The notes beneath the pieces were generated by a model. The model was given only the letters and a program-made list of their open reading frames with translations. It did not search any database and was not told where the DNA came from. 64,000 nucleotides of DNA from Paenibacillus sp. FSL R10-2782 (GTDB taxonomy: Bacteria; Bacillota; Bacilli; Paenibacillales; Paenibacillaceae), in assembly GCF_038592985.1 (NCBI RefSeq), contig NZ_CP151951.1, positions 2,967,001 through 3,031,000 of the forward strand. Reading direction: 5' to 3'. A program made the position numbers and the translations under genes. How positions within the stretch are numbered: the stretch's first letter is position 1; every line of letters begins with the position of its first letter. Shown in pieces: positions 32,180-42,433 of the stretch.

Positions 32180-33428
32180 ATAATTTACGTTCTTTCATCG
32201 TTTGCAGGGCCATCAGCACTCCATATTTCACATGAGAGTAGGTTAAGCCCCCTTGCATGTAACCAATATAGGGTTCACGAATCGGAGCATCTGCAGATAA
32301 TTCCAGACTCCCTCCTTGTATAAAAGTGCCTGCAGCCATAATAACCGGATGCTCATAGCCCGGCATATCCCACGGCTCCGGCACCACATGGCTATCTACA
32401 GCGGCAGCACGCTGAATCCCTTGGACAAAAGCAATTAAATGCTCAGGTCCGCTAAAAGAAATGGCCTGAATCAAATCGGTGCGTTCCTCATGCCAGGCAG
32501 GTTTCGTTTCAAATCCCATGTCTTCAAAGACCGCCGCTGCGAATATACTCCCTTTAACCGCTTGCCCAACCAGTGTTGGAGCAAGAAATAAGCCCTGAAA
32601 GATACCTCTTGTGGTACCTAACATGGCCCCTACCTCACCACCGATTCCAGGCGCAGTTAAGCGGTATGCTGCCAGTTCCACATACTCCTGTTTACCGCAA
32701 ATATATCCTCCCGTTTCGGCAATACCGCCACCAGGATTTTTAATCAGTGAACCTGCCATCAAATCGACACCGACCTGAGTAGGCTCCAGCTTTTCGGTAA
32801 ATTCACCATAACAATTGTCCACAAAGACAATAACGTCAGGTTTAATCGCCTTTACACGGGCTGTCATTTCCTCGATATCTGCCACACTAAAGGAAGCTCT
32901 CCAATCATAGCCGCGTGAACGCTGGATGCCGATCACCTTCGTATTGGCATGGATTGCAGCCTCCACTGCTTTCCAATCTACTTTATCTTCTGCTGTCAGC
33001 GCCGTTTCTCCATAAGTAATGCCAAAATCCTGCAATGACCCGGTCCCATCGCCGGGCTTACCGATCACTTTGTGAAGCGTATCATACGGTTGCCCCGTAA
33101 TATACAACAGCTCATCACCTGGACGCAGAACGCCGAATAAAGCAGTGGCAATCGTATGCGTTCCCGAGGCAAAGTGCGGGCGAACCAGCGCCGCCTCCGC
33201 ACCGAACACATCAGCATAAACCTCCTCCAGTACCTCACGTCCCCGGTCATTGTACGCATATCCCGTAGAGCCGGCAAAATGGAAATCGCTCACTTGCTTC
33301 CGCTGAAATGCCTGAATAACCTTCCACTGATTTGCATCTACAATATGATCTATACGCTGTAGCCGTTCCTGTATTTTGCATTCTGCTGTTTCCTGAATTT
33401 GTTGGATTTCCGGACTAAAAACTACCAT
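32175..33428 (-). CDS. ynbB: Methionine gamma-lyase-like PLP protein (aluminium resistance family)
   Basis: 417 residues of the Cys/Met-metabolism PLP fold. The PLP lysine is in DLMAGSLIKNPGGGIAETGG, with PHFASGTHTIATALFGVLRPGDELLYITG before it and VFVDNCYGEF containing the cofactor-contacting Asp. Described in other bacteria as an 'aluminium resistance protein', its real reaction is not established. The order hflX-ynbB-glnR-glnA is the same as in B. subtilis. The terminal codons overlap the GlnR operator. Confidence 0.92.
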   Translation of the reverse strand: MVVFSPEIQQIQETAECKIQERLQRIDHIVDANQWKVIQAFQRKQVSDFHFAGSTGYAYNDRGREVLEEVYADVFGAEAALVRPHFASGTHTIATALFGVLRPGDELLYITGQPYDTLHKVIGKPGDGTGSLQDFGITYGETALTAEDKVDWKAVEAAIHANTKVIGIQRSRGYDWRASFSVADIEEMTARVKAIKPDVIVFVDNCYGEFTEKLEPTQVGVDLMAGSLIKNPGGGIAETGGYICGKQEYVELAAYRLTAPGIGGEVGAMLGTTRGIFQGLFLAPTLVGQAVKGSIFAAAVFEDMGFETKPAWHEERTDLIQAISFSGPEHLIAFVQGIQRAAAVDSHVVPEPWDMPGYEHPVIMAAGTFIQGGSLELSADAPIREPYIGYMQGGLTYSHVKYGVLMALQTMKERKLL

Positions 33429-33541
33429 CTTACCTTCATGACCCTCTCTCTTTACGCAGACTTAGGCTATTGTTGTTATAATATCGTTCGCTTGGAATGA
33501 TAAGCATTATCATTGAATTGACCTAAAAACATCATCAGATG

Positions 33542-34828
33542 TTAACCTTCTGTGAAGTCCCTGAGGGCATGACCATATTTTTCATATTCGCCTCGCTGAA
33601 CTTCTACCTCATAAATGACATCATTCCCATCATATTCGGTCAGAAGTACGTCCCCGATCCGGTAAAGCACCGATGTCAGATCCCCACGTTCTGCCGGAAT
33701 ACGGAATCTCAGCGTATCTCCACTCAAGTGCTCCTGAATCAGCTCACGAAGACGTAGCAGATCACTTTCATCGAAGGAACTGATTTTCAAATAGCCCTCG
33801 CCGGAAGGAAGCATTTCCAGTTGCTCAGGAGTACAAGCGTCTTTTTTATTAAACAATACGATCTGTGGCTTGTCCGCTGCTCCCAATTGCTCCAAAATCG
33901 TTTCCACGACCTTCATCTGTTCGTCACGCATATCCGAAGAAGCATCTACCACATGCAAAATAAGGTGAGCCTCATTCGCTTCCTCCAAAGTAGCGCGGAA
34001 AGAAGCAACCAAATCATGAGGAAGATTTTGAATGAAACCAACGGTATCTGTAAGAATAATCTCTTTGCCGCTCGGCAGCTCCATCGTTCTGGAGGTAGGG
34101 TCCAGCGTCGCAAACAGTTGGTTCTCAATATATACATCAGCCGCTGTCAGCTGCTTTAACAGCGTTGATTTACCCGCATTGGTGTAGCCGACAAGCGCTA
34201 CCTGCACAATACCGCTCTTTTGCCTGCGCTCTCTATGTAAATACCGATGACGGGTGACCTCCTCCAACTGACGTTTCAAATCACTGATGCGATCACGAAT
34301 GTGACGACGATCTGTCTCCAGCTTGCTTTCACCTGGACCACGTGTTCCGATTCCACCACCGAGTCGTGACAGATTTTTTCCATGTCCAGACAAACGGGGC
34401 AACAAATAGGACAGCTGCGCCAGTTCAACCTGAATAATACCTTCTCGTGTTTTCGCTCGCTGGGCAAAGATGTCCAGAATAAGCTGCGTTCGGTCGATAA
34501 TTTTGAGATCCAGACTTTCTTCCAGATTTCGCACCTGAGCCCCCGACAGCTCCTGATCAAAAATAGCCGTATTCGCACCCAATTCCTCGGCAGCTGCGCG
34601 CAGTTCCTCTACCTTACCTTTGCCGATAAACCATTTGGAATCCTTTACTTCCTTGTTCTGGGTCAAAACGCTAAGCACTTCAACACCAGCCGTCTCAGCC
34701 AGCTTCACAAGCTCATCCAGAGAGTATTCTGTATTGATGCCAGAACGCTTGACTTCATCCGTAATCAGACTGACCAGTACCGCCTTATCCTGCATTTCGG
34801 TTTGTGTATCATAAGTGGAGTTCGCCAT
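33542..34828 (-). CDS. hflX: GTPase HflX
   Basis: About 428 residues. An N-terminal HflX domain (LAETAGVEVLSVLTQNKEVK, GKGKVEELR) is followed by a linker helix and a G domain: G1 GYTNAGKSTLL, G3 DTVGFIQNLPHDLV, G4 NKKD. A C-terminal subdomain closes it. HflX splits stalled 70S ribosomes under stress. ATG at 34826-34828 (MANSTYDTQ) has AAAGGAG 8 bases upstream and is preferred to the ATG 8 codons earlier. It sits between spoVK and ynbB as in Bacillus. Confidence 0.95.
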   Translation of the reverse strand: MANSTYDTQTEMQDKAVLVSLITDEVKRSGINTEYSLDELVKLAETAGVEVLSVLTQNKEVKDSKWFIGKGKVEELRAAAEELGANTAIFDQELSGAQVRNLEESLDLKIIDRTQLILDIFAQRAKTREGIIQVELAQLSYLLPRLSGHGKNLSRLGGGIGTRGPGESKLETDRRHIRDRISDLKRQLEEVTRHRYLHRERRQKSGIVQVALVGYTNAGKSTLLKQLTAADVYIENQLFATLDPTSRTMELPSGKEIILTDTVGFIQNLPHDLVASFRATLEEANEAHLILHVVDASSDMRDEQMKVVETILEQLGAADKPQIVLFNKKDACTPEQLEMLPSGEGYLKISSFDESDLLRLRELIQEHLSGDTLRFRIPAERGDLTSVLYRIGDVLLTEYDGNDVIYEVEVQRGEYEKYGHALRDFTEG

Positions 34829-34942
34829 ATTGTTTGCTCCTTTATTTTCCATATTAACTCTCGCACAGAGACCGACCTGATATTCAGGCCGGCCCCCGTT
34901 CGACGTTATACAATTCGATGTGATTCAGATTTCTATTATCGC

Positions 34943-35926
34943 CTATCTTTTGTCCATTTTCAAATCCTCTGGACGCAGCGTCATCAGTTCCTGCTTTCCC
35001 GGCTGCCCGCTTCTGTACTGATTGAGCAACCTGACAGCCTGATGCCGAATCGCTTTTTCGATCACATTGCGGACATAACGCGCGTTGCTAAATGCATGAA
35101 GACTGTCGTTGCGTTCATTCAACAGATGCTCTTTCATTTTGAGTATGGACTGAGGCATGAGAATATAATCCCGTTCTTTGGCCATCATTTCGGAAATTTG
35201 GATAAGCTGATCCACGGTATAGTCCGGAAAATCCAGCTGGATGGGAAAACGGGAAGGCAAGCCAGGATTCGTACGCAAAAAGAAGTCCATCTCTCCCGAG
35301 TATCCGGCAAGGATCAAAATAAATTGATTTTTCTGATCCTCCATGGATTTTACTAAGGTATCAATAGCTTCCTTTCCAAAATCCTTTTCCCCTCCCCGCG
35401 CCAAACTATACGCCTCATCAATAAACAGCACCCCACCCAAAGACTTTTTCACCAGATCCCGCGTTTTTTGCGCTGTATGTCCGATATACTCTCCTACCAA
35501 ATCAGCCCTCTCCACCTCAATCAGATGGCCTTTGCTCAGTACTCCCATTTTTTGCAGCATTTTAGCGATAATGCGGGCCACCGTCGTTTTCCCTGTACCC
35601 GGGTTTCCTTTGAAAATCATGTGATATACGTGCGCGTTACTCAACAGCCCCGCATCAGTACGCATATGGGCAATTTGCAAAAAAGCATATACTTCAAATA
35701 CCAGATCTTTGATGTTATCCAAGCCAACGAGATGATCGAGTTCCTTCTGAATTTCCTGATAGAGACTAAGATACTGCGGTAACGCCTGCGACTTGGTCGA
35801 AGTTGCTGCATCCGTCTCATCAACATTTACCGAAGCTATCGGCTCCGGGCTACGCAGCACGACATTGATTTGTCTGGAAGGTCTCTCCTCCGTCCGCTTG
35901 CCCGCGGCGATTCCCCGTCCGTTCAT
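34943..35926 (-). CDS. spoVK: Stage V sporulation protein K, AAA ATPase
   Basis: 327 residues. A CbxX/CfxQ-type AAA module: Walker A FKGNPGTGKTTVARIIAKML, Walker B GGVLFIDEAYSLARGG, sensor 1 ILAGYSGEMDFFLRTNPGLP and arginine fingers in SRFP. The N-terminal 60 residues are unstructured. In B. subtilis SpoVK is needed late in sporulation. A sigma-E-like sequence (GAATACATT) lies upstream near 35975, but this is weak evidence. Upstream of hflX, as in Bacillus. Confidence 0.92.
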   Translation of the reverse strand: MNGRGIAAGKRTEERPSRQINVVLRSPEPIASVNVDETDAATSTKSQALPQYLSLYQEIQKELDHLVGLDNIKDLVFEVYAFLQIAHMRTDAGLLSNAHVYHMIFKGNPGTGKTTVARIIAKMLQKMGVLSKGHLIEVERADLVGEYIGHTAQKTRDLVKKSLGGVLFIDEAYSLARGGEKDFGKEAIDTLVKSMEDQKNQFILILAGYSGEMDFFLRTNPGLPSRFPIQLDFPDYTVDQLIQISEMMAKERDYILMPQSILKMKEHLLNERNDSLHAFSNARYVRNVIEKAIRHQAVRLLNQYRSGQPGKQELMTLRPEDLKMDKR

Positions 35927-36075
35927 GCATCCATCACCTCAACATTTCTTCAGGCACAGCTTACCCTATTAATGTATTCGGCCCGGCATGTCCTTATTAG
36001 CATAAAAGCAACAGGAGCTTGTGCAAAGCATTTTGTTTATAGAGAAGCTGCCTTTATGAGAAAACGTTATACGTT

Positions 36076-36771
36076 TCAGGACACCCAGGTTTGGGCACTG
36101 AGCCACCACTTTTGCAGCGTCCATTTGGCGTAAGCCAGTACCTCTCTCGATTGATGAAGCGGCATATTCAGTACTTTAGATTCCGCCAGAGCCATCTGAG
36201 GACGTTCCAAATTCAAAAATCGGGCTATTTCCAGCGCCCGTGGACCATGATAACTGTGGGTGATAATCACAGTCGAGCTCCAACCATACTCCTGCATGAT
36301 ACGCTGGCTATATAGTAGATTTTCGTAGGTGCTGGTCGCATGGTTTTCCAACACAATATGCTGCGCTGGAATACCTCTGTCAACCAAATAGCGTTGCATC
36401 CCCTCAGCCTCAGTATACGGGTAAGTTGGTTTGTCCAGCCCTCCGCTTACAATCAGACGCTTTACTGTACCGTTGCGGTATAGCTGCAGGGCCTCGTTCA
36501 GCCTCTCCTTTAGCCCCGGACTTGGCTCTGCTCCCCACATGGAAGCCCCAAGTACAATTCCTACCTGTGCTTGCTGAAGCGGAGTGGTAGAGGCAGCGTT
36601 ATTCATATCCCAAAATCGAATACCTCCCCATACCAAAGCGATCACAATGATAACCAGCAGACAAAGCATAAGACGTTTGGCTGCTGAAAACTTTTTTTCT
36701 AGGCGGCTCAGCCTGTTTTTTGATTCAGAACTTTTTGGCCCAGTGCTTCTAATCCTCTGCAAAACCTTCAC
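36076..36771 (-). CDS. YdcF-family (DUF218) membrane protein
   Basis: 231 residues. One N-terminal membrane helix (about 33-52, LMLCLLVIIVIALVWGGIRF) precedes an extracytoplasmic DUF218 domain: VGIVLGASMWGAEPSPGLKE, LIVSGGLDKPTYPYTEAEGM, ENHATSTYENLLYSQRIM and VIITHSYHGPRALEIARF. These are the conserved Glu, Asn and His segments of the SanA/YdcF group, which are implicated in envelope functions. Overlaps the DUF402 gene by 4 bases, so the two are made together. Confidence 0.87.
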   Translation of the reverse strand: MKVLQRIRSTGPKSSESKNRLSRLEKKFSAAKRLMLCLLVIIVIALVWGGIRFWDMNNAASTTPLQQAQVGIVLGASMWGAEPSPGLKERLNEALQLYRNGTVKRLIVSGGLDKPTYPYTEAEGMQRYLVDRGIPAQHIVLENHATSTYENLLYSQRIMQEYGWSSTVIITHSYHGPRALEIARFLNLERPQMALAESKVLNMPLHQSREVLAYAKWTLQKWWLSAQTWVS

Positions 36772-37325
36772 CGTTCCCTTTTAAAATCACCGTTGTGAAA
36801 CCATTCTGCCCGGTGTTTCAGCGACATTTTAAAATATGGGAATTTATGGGTATCTATCCGTCGTAAAACCTCAGCCGCAGTACGATTAGCCAGTTCTGCC
36901 TCCTGTGTCGAGATATGCCCGCGCTGTAACGCATCCTCCAGCTCATCCTCATCCACTAAAAAGATTTCGCCATTTTTAAGTACAACAACATCCAAATACA
37001 AATCGTCAAACCAGGGCACTCCCTGATCAGTCACTCCCTGATTTCGGCAGGTATCAATATACCATTCCACAATCTGCTCCCGATTGTCGAACATAGCAGT
37101 TACTACATAATGCGCACCCTTCGGATAATATTGCAACCAGGAATACCCTTTATCCGCTATGCAAAACGTATGACCGCCGTAGCTTTTCCATAACGGCTCC
37201 TTGAGACTCAAAATGGTATACAAGGTCACATATCCTGTAAACACGTCACTTTCCACATACCGGCAAGCAAACTTGCGGTTCGTTATTCTGCGCCAGTTGG
37301 CCCGGTCTCCGAATTTGCGCTTCAT
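36768..37325 (-). CDS. DUF402 nucleoside tri-/diphosphatase-like protein
   Basis: About 185 residues. DUF402 motifs are visible: CIADKGYSWLQYYPKGAHYV, WYIDTCRNQGVTDQGVPWFD and the acidic cluster DDLYLDVVVLKNGEIFLVDE, which binds divalent metals. Members of this family (Ntdp) hydrolyse nucleoside tri- and diphosphates. The frame opens at 37382, but ATG 37323-37325 (MKRKFGDRANW) with GAGAGG upstream gives the family-type N-terminus. Followed with 4-base overlap by the YdcF-like gene. Confidence 0.85.
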   Translation of the reverse strand: MKRKFGDRANWRRITNRKFACRYVESDVFTGYVTLYTILSLKEPLWKSYGGHTFCIADKGYSWLQYYPKGAHYVVTAMFDNREQIVEWYIDTCRNQGVTDQGVPWFDDLYLDVVVLKNGEIFLVDEDELEDALQRGHISTQEAELANRTAAEVLRRIDTHKFPYFKMSLKHRAEWFHNGDFKRER

Positions 37326-37407
37326 AAATGATGTTCCTCTCCAACATTGGTAAAACCAGCTTACCATATTTAAACTGTACACTCAAAAATAACACCCTTT
37401 ACCACAA

Positions 37408-37453
37408 CAAAAAAGGTATTCCCAGACCATAATATGGTCCGAAAATACCTTTA
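37408..37453 (-). terminator. Rho-independent terminator after ponA
   Basis: On the minus strand AAAGGTATTT..GACCAT and ATGGTC..AATACCTTT pair with a small internal loop, followed by TTTTTG. Confidence 0.85.
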
Positions 37454-37491
37454 GTATAAAACAAATACATATCACACACAGCATACGTCTT

Positions 37492-40152
37492 CTAATCTCG
37501 GTTGCGAAGTCCACGATTGGAGCTCGACTGACCGTTGGAGTTGGTTTCCTGACTGCCATCCGATGTGGTTCCTGTGGTAGATGGATCCGTGGTAACTGGA
37601 TTTACCGTGGAATCACTATTGAAGGTACCTGCATCTGGTATTGTTGTCTGACCATTCCCCTGGTTCGTGTCACTACCGATGCCGGAGCCGCCACTATGAT
37701 TGCCTGTACTGCCAGTGCCATTTCCGCCAGTGTCTCCAGGAATCGTCGGAACCTGTCCCGGGCTGGTGCTATTATCGGTACCTCCAGGAACTGTATTCCC
37801 CTGATCGGTGCCGTTCTGACCGTCTGTAGTCCCGCTGTTATCCGGTAATGTTCCATCCTGATTCGGATCGGTTCCCTGCTGCGGATCTACCGGAGTGGTC
37901 TCTGCCGGAATTTCCACACGGATTGTATTGGATGGAGCAGATTCCTTACCATCCGCTCCATAAGCCGTTACATAATATTCATACGACGCTCCGGCTAATG
38001 GAGACGTATCTTCTCCACTTGTGCCTTTCATTGCCTCCATAATCACCGTAAAGCCCCCTTCGGAAGCCTCTTTGCGATACACGCGGTATTGCACATTGTC
38101 TCCCGCTGCCGCAGTCCAGGACAACGATACAATTTGTGTATCCTGACTATAAGACCCGCTCAGCCCGCTTGGAGCAGTAGCCTGAACTGGCACGTCTGGC
38201 TTCTGCTCAACTGGTGGTTCATATCCTTTTGGCTGGCTGAATTGCGTAACCGGGTGCCCCTTGAGGGCTTCACCCATGACCCTTCCGAAAAAGGCTGCCG
38301 ACTGCCCACTGTAGTTTCTCAGCATATGTTTGCTGTCCGGCTTGTCATAGCCCATCCATACCGCACCAGTATATTCCGGCGTATAACCGACAAACCAGAT
38401 ATCACGGTTGCCACTATTCCCGCTAATTCCACTCTGGGTTGTACCGGTTTTACCCGCTACTGGCCAATCAATACGGGCTTTGCGGCCCGTACCGCTATTG
38501 ACTACGTTTTGCATCATCTGCGTCATTTCATAAGCTGTTTTCTCGCTCATTACGGTTTTAAATTCTTCTTTGTGAGTGTAAACCGTTTTGTCATCACTAT
38601 CGTTAATTTGCTTGATGGAGTAAGCTTTTTGGAACTGTCCATTATTGGCAAAAGCACTGTATGCCTGTGCCATTTCAAGCGTGTTCGTTCCTTTACTTAA
38701 TCCACCCAATGCGATAGCGAGCGAGTGATCATTTTTGTCCATCGGGATGCCTACGCTTTCCGCGAATTGGACCCCTCTTTCCACACCGATCTGATTGAGC
38801 AACCATACTGGCGGGATATTTTCAGACTTTGTAATCGCATCGGTCATACTGATGGTCGAAGAGTAACCATGCAAGTTTTTCGGGCTATACCCGTTAAAGC
38901 TCTGTCGCTCATTACTCAAAGGTGTATCCATTGTAAATTTGCCGGATTCGAGAGCCGGCGCATACGCCGCAATAGGTTTAAAGGCCGAGCCTGGCTGTCT
39001 GCGGCTTTGCGTAGCGCGGTTAAAGGTTCCCTTTTTGTAATCCCGTCCGGGTGCCATTGCGGCAATTCCGCCCGTCTGGTTGTTAATGATGACCATGGAG
39101 CCCTGAACAGGCTGATCGTCCGGACTTTTTTCGAACATACTATCATCTGCCATCGCCTGATCCAGCGCATTTTGGGCCTGAGCATCCATCGTCGTATGAA
39201 TTTTGTAGCCGCCAACGATCAGATCGTTTCCGCTGACTCCCGGCAAAGCATCCTCCGCCTCATTCATCACATATTCCATAAAATTTTGATACTTTTGAAC
39301 TTTTTCCGGCTGCTTGTAATCATAATCTACAGCCTTGGCCTCTTCCATTTCCTGCTTGCCAATCATTCCCTGCTCAAACATTAGCTGAAGAACCACAGCA
39401 CGTCGTTCCTTTGAGTTTTCCGGATTACTGATTGGATTATATTTGGAAGGCCCTTTTGGAATAGCTGCCAATGTGGCGATCTGCCATAGCTTTAATTCTT
39501 TTAAGTTCGATTGCCCAAAGTACCCCACCGAAGCTGCCTTGATTCCTGAATAGGAGCGTCCAAACCAAATTCGGTTCAAATACAACGTAATAATCTCATC
39601 TTTAGTCAAATTCCGTTCTAGCGCCATTGCAATGGATACCTCGGTCGCTTTACGGAAAAAGGTCTTGTCACGCGACAAAAAAAGGTTTTTGGCCAACTGC
39701 TGGGTCAGCGTACTGCCACCCTCCACTGCCGAACGGGCTACGATATCTTTTACGGCCGCCCGGCCGATAGACCAAATATCAACCCCCTGGTGCTCCATAA
39801 ATCGTTTATCCTCAGTTGCTATAAAAGCTTTTTTGAGCAATGGTGGAATTTCTTCACTTTTGACAGGATCGCTTTTTTGTACGGACAGCTCGCCCATAAG
39901 CACACCATTACGATCGTAAACCTTTGATGTCTCGTTCACTGTAATTTTATCCTTATTGGCTTTGTAAATTTGTTCGCCATTTACCATGACAAACAAATAT
40001 CCACCCAACGCGCAAAATATAGCTAACGCCGCCGTAATAAACAGGGTCCATCCAACTTGCTTAGCTGTAATCTTCTTTTTCTTGCCCTTCGGCTTCTCTT
40101 TAGGTGTGTTTCTATTGCGATTGCCGGATCTGGACAATGAATCATTTGGCAT
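37492..40152 (-). CDS. ponA: Class A penicillin-binding protein 1 (PBP1A type) with fibronectin and low-complexity tail
   Basis: 886 residues. A basic cytoplasmic head and one membrane helix (about 33-55) are followed by the GT51 glycosyltransferase (EDKRFMEHQGVDIWSIGRAA and GGSTLTQQLAKNLFLSRDKT) and the transpeptidase: SxxK as GSAFKP, SxN as SEN, KTG as KTGTT. A fibronectin type III domain (about 675-765) follows. The last 120 residues are almost only Gly, Ser, Thr, Asn, Asp, Pro and Gln. It polymerises and cross-links peptidoglycan. The disordered tail is a Paenibacillus/Bacillus-type wall-spanning extension. Confidence 0.96.
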   Translation of the reverse strand: MPNDSLSRSGNRNRNTPKEKPKGKKKKITAKQVGWTLFITAALAIFCALGGYLFVMVNGEQIYKANKDKITVNETSKVYDRNGVLMGELSVQKSDPVKSEEIPPLLKKAFIATEDKRFMEHQGVDIWSIGRAAVKDIVARSAVEGGSTLTQQLAKNLFLSRDKTFFRKATEVSIAMALERNLTKDEIITLYLNRIWFGRSYSGIKAASVGYFGQSNLKELKLWQIATLAAIPKGPSKYNPISNPENSKERRAVVLQLMFEQGMIGKQEMEEAKAVDYDYKQPEKVQKYQNFMEYVMNEAEDALPGVSGNDLIVGGYKIHTTMDAQAQNALDQAMADDSMFEKSPDDQPVQGSMVIINNQTGGIAAMAPGRDYKKGTFNRATQSRRQPGSAFKPIAAYAPALESGKFTMDTPLSNERQSFNGYSPKNLHGYSSTISMTDAITKSENIPPVWLLNQIGVERGVQFAESVGIPMDKNDHSLAIALGGLSKGTNTLEMAQAYSAFANNGQFQKAYSIKQINDSDDKTVYTHKEEFKTVMSEKTAYEMTQMMQNVVNSGTGRKARIDWPVAGKTGTTQSGISGNSGNRDIWFVGYTPEYTGAVWMGYDKPDSKHMLRNYSGQSAAFFGRVMGEALKGHPVTQFSQPKGYEPPVEQKPDVPVQATAPSGLSGSYSQDTQIVSLSWTAAAGDNVQYRVYRKEASEGGFTVIMEAMKGTSGEDTSPLAGASYEYYVTAYGADGKESAPSNTIRVEIPAETTPVDPQQGTDPNQDGTLPDNSGTTDGQNGTDQGNTVPGGTDNSTSPGQVPTIPGDTGGNGTGSTGNHSGGSGIGSDTNQGNGQTTIPDAGTFNSDSTVNPVTTDPSTTGTTSDGSQETNSNGQSSSNRGLRNRD

Positions 40153-40339
40153 TCCCCTGACTCCCTTTCGCGAATAATCATATGTTGCCGATCGTATACA
40201 TAGCTTGCTGTCGACAGCATGAAAGCAATCGGAATGAAAAGAACAACCTGTTGAGGTTGCTCCCGGTCACATTCCTATACGGTTAGACGAGACGGTCGTT
40301 TAAAAAGTTTCATCAACCCAGGCGACCGTCAAGCCGTAA

Positions 40340-40585
40340 TCAGTTATCGCTGGCGTTATCCTGTTGCTGTACAAGCGACACATTGCGTTGCGGTGAAAAG
40401 GTGGAAATAGCATGCTTGTAGATCAGCTGTTGCTTTCCATCCGAGTCGATAACAATTGTGAAGTTGTCAAATGCTTTAATCGTTCCCCGCACCTGAAATC
40501 CGTTGATCAGGTACACCGTTACTGGTATAGAATCCTTGCGCAATTGATTCAGAAACGTATCTTGGATATTAATGGACTTGTTCAT
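40340..40585 (-). CDS. hfq: RNA chaperone Hfq
   Basis: 81 residues. Sm1 motif [24 protein letters not shown] and Sm2 motif [12 protein letters not shown] are intact (the Bacillus YKHA variant of YKHA/VKHA). A short acidic/Gln tail follows. It forms a hexamer that binds sRNA and mRNA. Start ATG 40583-40585 (MNKSINIQD) with GGGGG 10 bases upstream. A longer frame exists but overlaps miaA. Directly downstream of miaA, the usual order in Firmicutes. Confidence 0.96.
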   Translation of the reverse strand: MNKSINIQDTFLNQLRKDSIPVTVYLINGFQVRGTIKAFDNFTIVIDSDGKQQLIYKHAISTFSPQRNVSLVQQQDNASDN

Positions 40586-40605
40586 TTTAGCCGTACCCCC
40601 AATAA

Positions 40606-41586
40606 TCATTTGGATTGTTTTGAAGTATATTCAAGGTCTGTCCGGAACTTTCCTGCTATAATTTCGTGTATTCGGGCTGCATGAGCAGAAAAATTTCCGA
40701 AATCGGTGACATCTACCCACTGGATATCCTTCATATGGCGAAACCACGAGAGCTGCCGCTTCGCAAAATGACGCGTATCCCGTTTCAGCCAAGTCACCGC
40801 CTCTTCCAAAGACACCTCTCCTCGCAGGTAGGAGGATATCTCTTTATAGCCTAGACCTTGCATGGAGATGGCATCGCTTCGCACTCCCCGTTCCATTAAG
40901 GAAGTTACCTCAGCAACAAGCCCTTGATCGAGCATCCCGTCAATTCGGTCTTCAATACGTTTATATAGCATTTGCCTATCCATTGTCAAACCTACGATGC
41001 AGAGCTGATAGGGAGATTCCTTTTTTTGACTGGCCAATTGTGAGCTAAGCGTCGTTCCGCTAACATGATAAATTTCCAACGCTCGAACGACTCGGCGGCG
41101 GTCATTGGGATGAAGACGACGTGCACTTTCGGGATCAACCGCCTGTAGTCGGGCATGAAGCGCCTCGGCCCCAAATTGATCGGCATAATCAAGCTGTTCC
41201 TGACGAAAAGCTTCATCAGCTCCCACCTCGGAAAACTGGTATTCATAGCAGACAGACTCCACATATAAACCTGTCCCACCTACGATAAACGGCAGTTTCC
41301 CTCTGGCATGAATATCTGGTATGAGGCGACGGCAATCTTCCTGAAAAGCAGCTACCGAATATGGGTATTCCGGCTCATGAATATCAATCAAATGGTGCTT
41401 GATTCCTTCCATTTCCTGTTCGGAAATTTTGGCAGTTCCAATATCCATATGACGGTACACCTGCATGGAATCTCCGGAAATAATTTCCCCGCCAAATTGC
41501 CGTGCCATCTCGATGCTTAATTTCGTCTTGCCGACCGCAGTCGGGCCGACAAGAACAAGTAGTTTAGGCTTAGATGCCGCTATCAA
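40606..41586 (-). CDS. miaA: tRNA dimethylallyltransferase
   Basis: About 326 residues. It adds the isopentenyl group to A37 of tRNAs reading UNN codons. P-loop [15 protein letters not shown], substrate motif [49 protein letters not shown] and [16 protein letters not shown] are all present. The start is a TTG: 41584-41586 has GGAG 9 bases upstream and is preferred to the TTG at 41592, which is too close. It overlaps the methyltransferase gene by 17 bases, so translation is coupled. Confidence 0.95.
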   Translation of the reverse strand: MIAASKPKLLVLVGPTAVGKTKLSIEMARQFGGEIISGDSMQVYRHMDIGTAKISEQEMEGIKHHLIDIHEPEYPYSVAAFQEDCRRLIPDIHARGKLPFIVGGTGLYVESVCYEYQFSEVGADEAFRQEQLDYADQFGAEALHARLQAVDPESARRLHPNDRRRVVRALEIYHVSGTTLSSQLASQKKESPYQLCIVGLTMDRQMLYKRIEDRIDGMLDQGLVAEVTSLMERGVRSDAISMQGLGYKEISSYLRGEVSLEEAVTWLKRDTRHFAKRQLSWFRHMKDIQWVDVTDFGNFSAHAARIHEIIAGKFRTDLEYTSKQSK

Positions 41587-42421
41587 TATCAATCACTCCG
41601 TACACTGTTTTCGTTGTGCCTCGTTGCTCCACACGGAAGCCGAGGCGGGCAAATTCCCCACTGCCCCGTTTTTCCTTCAATACAATTGTTTTCCTTGCAA
41701 TCCGTTTTGCCTGAACAATACTTTCCTCATCCAGCGCATCCGGGTTAGCCAACCCTCTCAATGGACTGATTGCACTAGAATCAAGCAACGGATCACGGAA
41801 CATCGGGTCAAAATAGATAATATCCACACTGCGATCCGGCAAGCTCCTCAAATAGTCCAAATGATGACCAAAACGAACTTCAATGCTGGAAAATGCCTCA
41901 TCTACCGCAGCGTTACCGGAACGGTAATGCCTCATTCCATCCTTGATTAAAGCATAGACAGGAAAAGAACTTTCCACAGCAGTTACTTGTCCAGAGCTTC
42001 CCGTTCCAATTGCAAACAGGAGGGAATCCGTTCCGAGTCCTGCCGTGCAATCTAGCACGGTATCCCCCGGAACGAGCCGAGCGGCGGTCAACATCGGATC
42101 AGGCTCGCCCTTCAGCACCCGCTTGGCTCGGATGAAGCCCATGCTCGGGTGAAAAGTCATCGCCGGTTGTTCCGAGCTAATCAGCCTCACCCCATCCTGT
42201 ACGAGCACCAGCACTTGACGAACTCTATGAGCAGCAGTCAGCCTTGCTACCGATATACCACGACGGGGTGCATACAGCACTCCCAGCTCAGCTGCAAGCA
42301 GTTCCGCCCGCTGCACGACCTCAGCCGAGGGAGAATCCCCTGTAGTTACCAACAAATGGGATTCTCCCTCCTGGAGCCTCGCCTGCTTTTCTTCTTCACG
42401 GTTTTCCCGATCCTGTAACAT
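41570..42421 (-). CDS. Class I SAM-dependent methyltransferase, RsmJ-like
   Basis: About 283 residues. Motif I VLDCTAGLGTDSLLFAIG, motif II VTAVESSFPV and catalytic-loop DIIYFDPMFRDPL (DPMF) fit base-methylating enzymes of the RsmJ/DUF548 type, which act on 16S rRNA guanosine. The N-terminal part (PRRGISVARLTAAHRVRQVL) is additional. ATG 42419-42421 has GGGAG 7 bases upstream. Located between mutL and miaA in a coupled run. Substrate is inferred from family only. Confidence 0.85.
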   Translation of the reverse strand: MLQDRENREEEKQARLQEGESHLLVTTGDSPSAEVVQRAELLAAELGVLYAPRRGISVARLTAAHRVRQVLVLVQDGVRLISSEQPAMTFHPSMGFIRAKRVLKGEPDPMLTAARLVPGDTVLDCTAGLGTDSLLFAIGTGSSGQVTAVESSFPVYALIKDGMRHYRSGNAAVDEAFSSIEVRFGHHLDYLRSLPDRSVDIIYFDPMFRDPLLDSSAISPLRGLANPDALDEESIVQAKRIARKTIVLKEKRGSGEFARLGFRVEQRGTTKTVYGVIDIDSGI

Positions 42422-42433
42422 ATACAAACTCCC

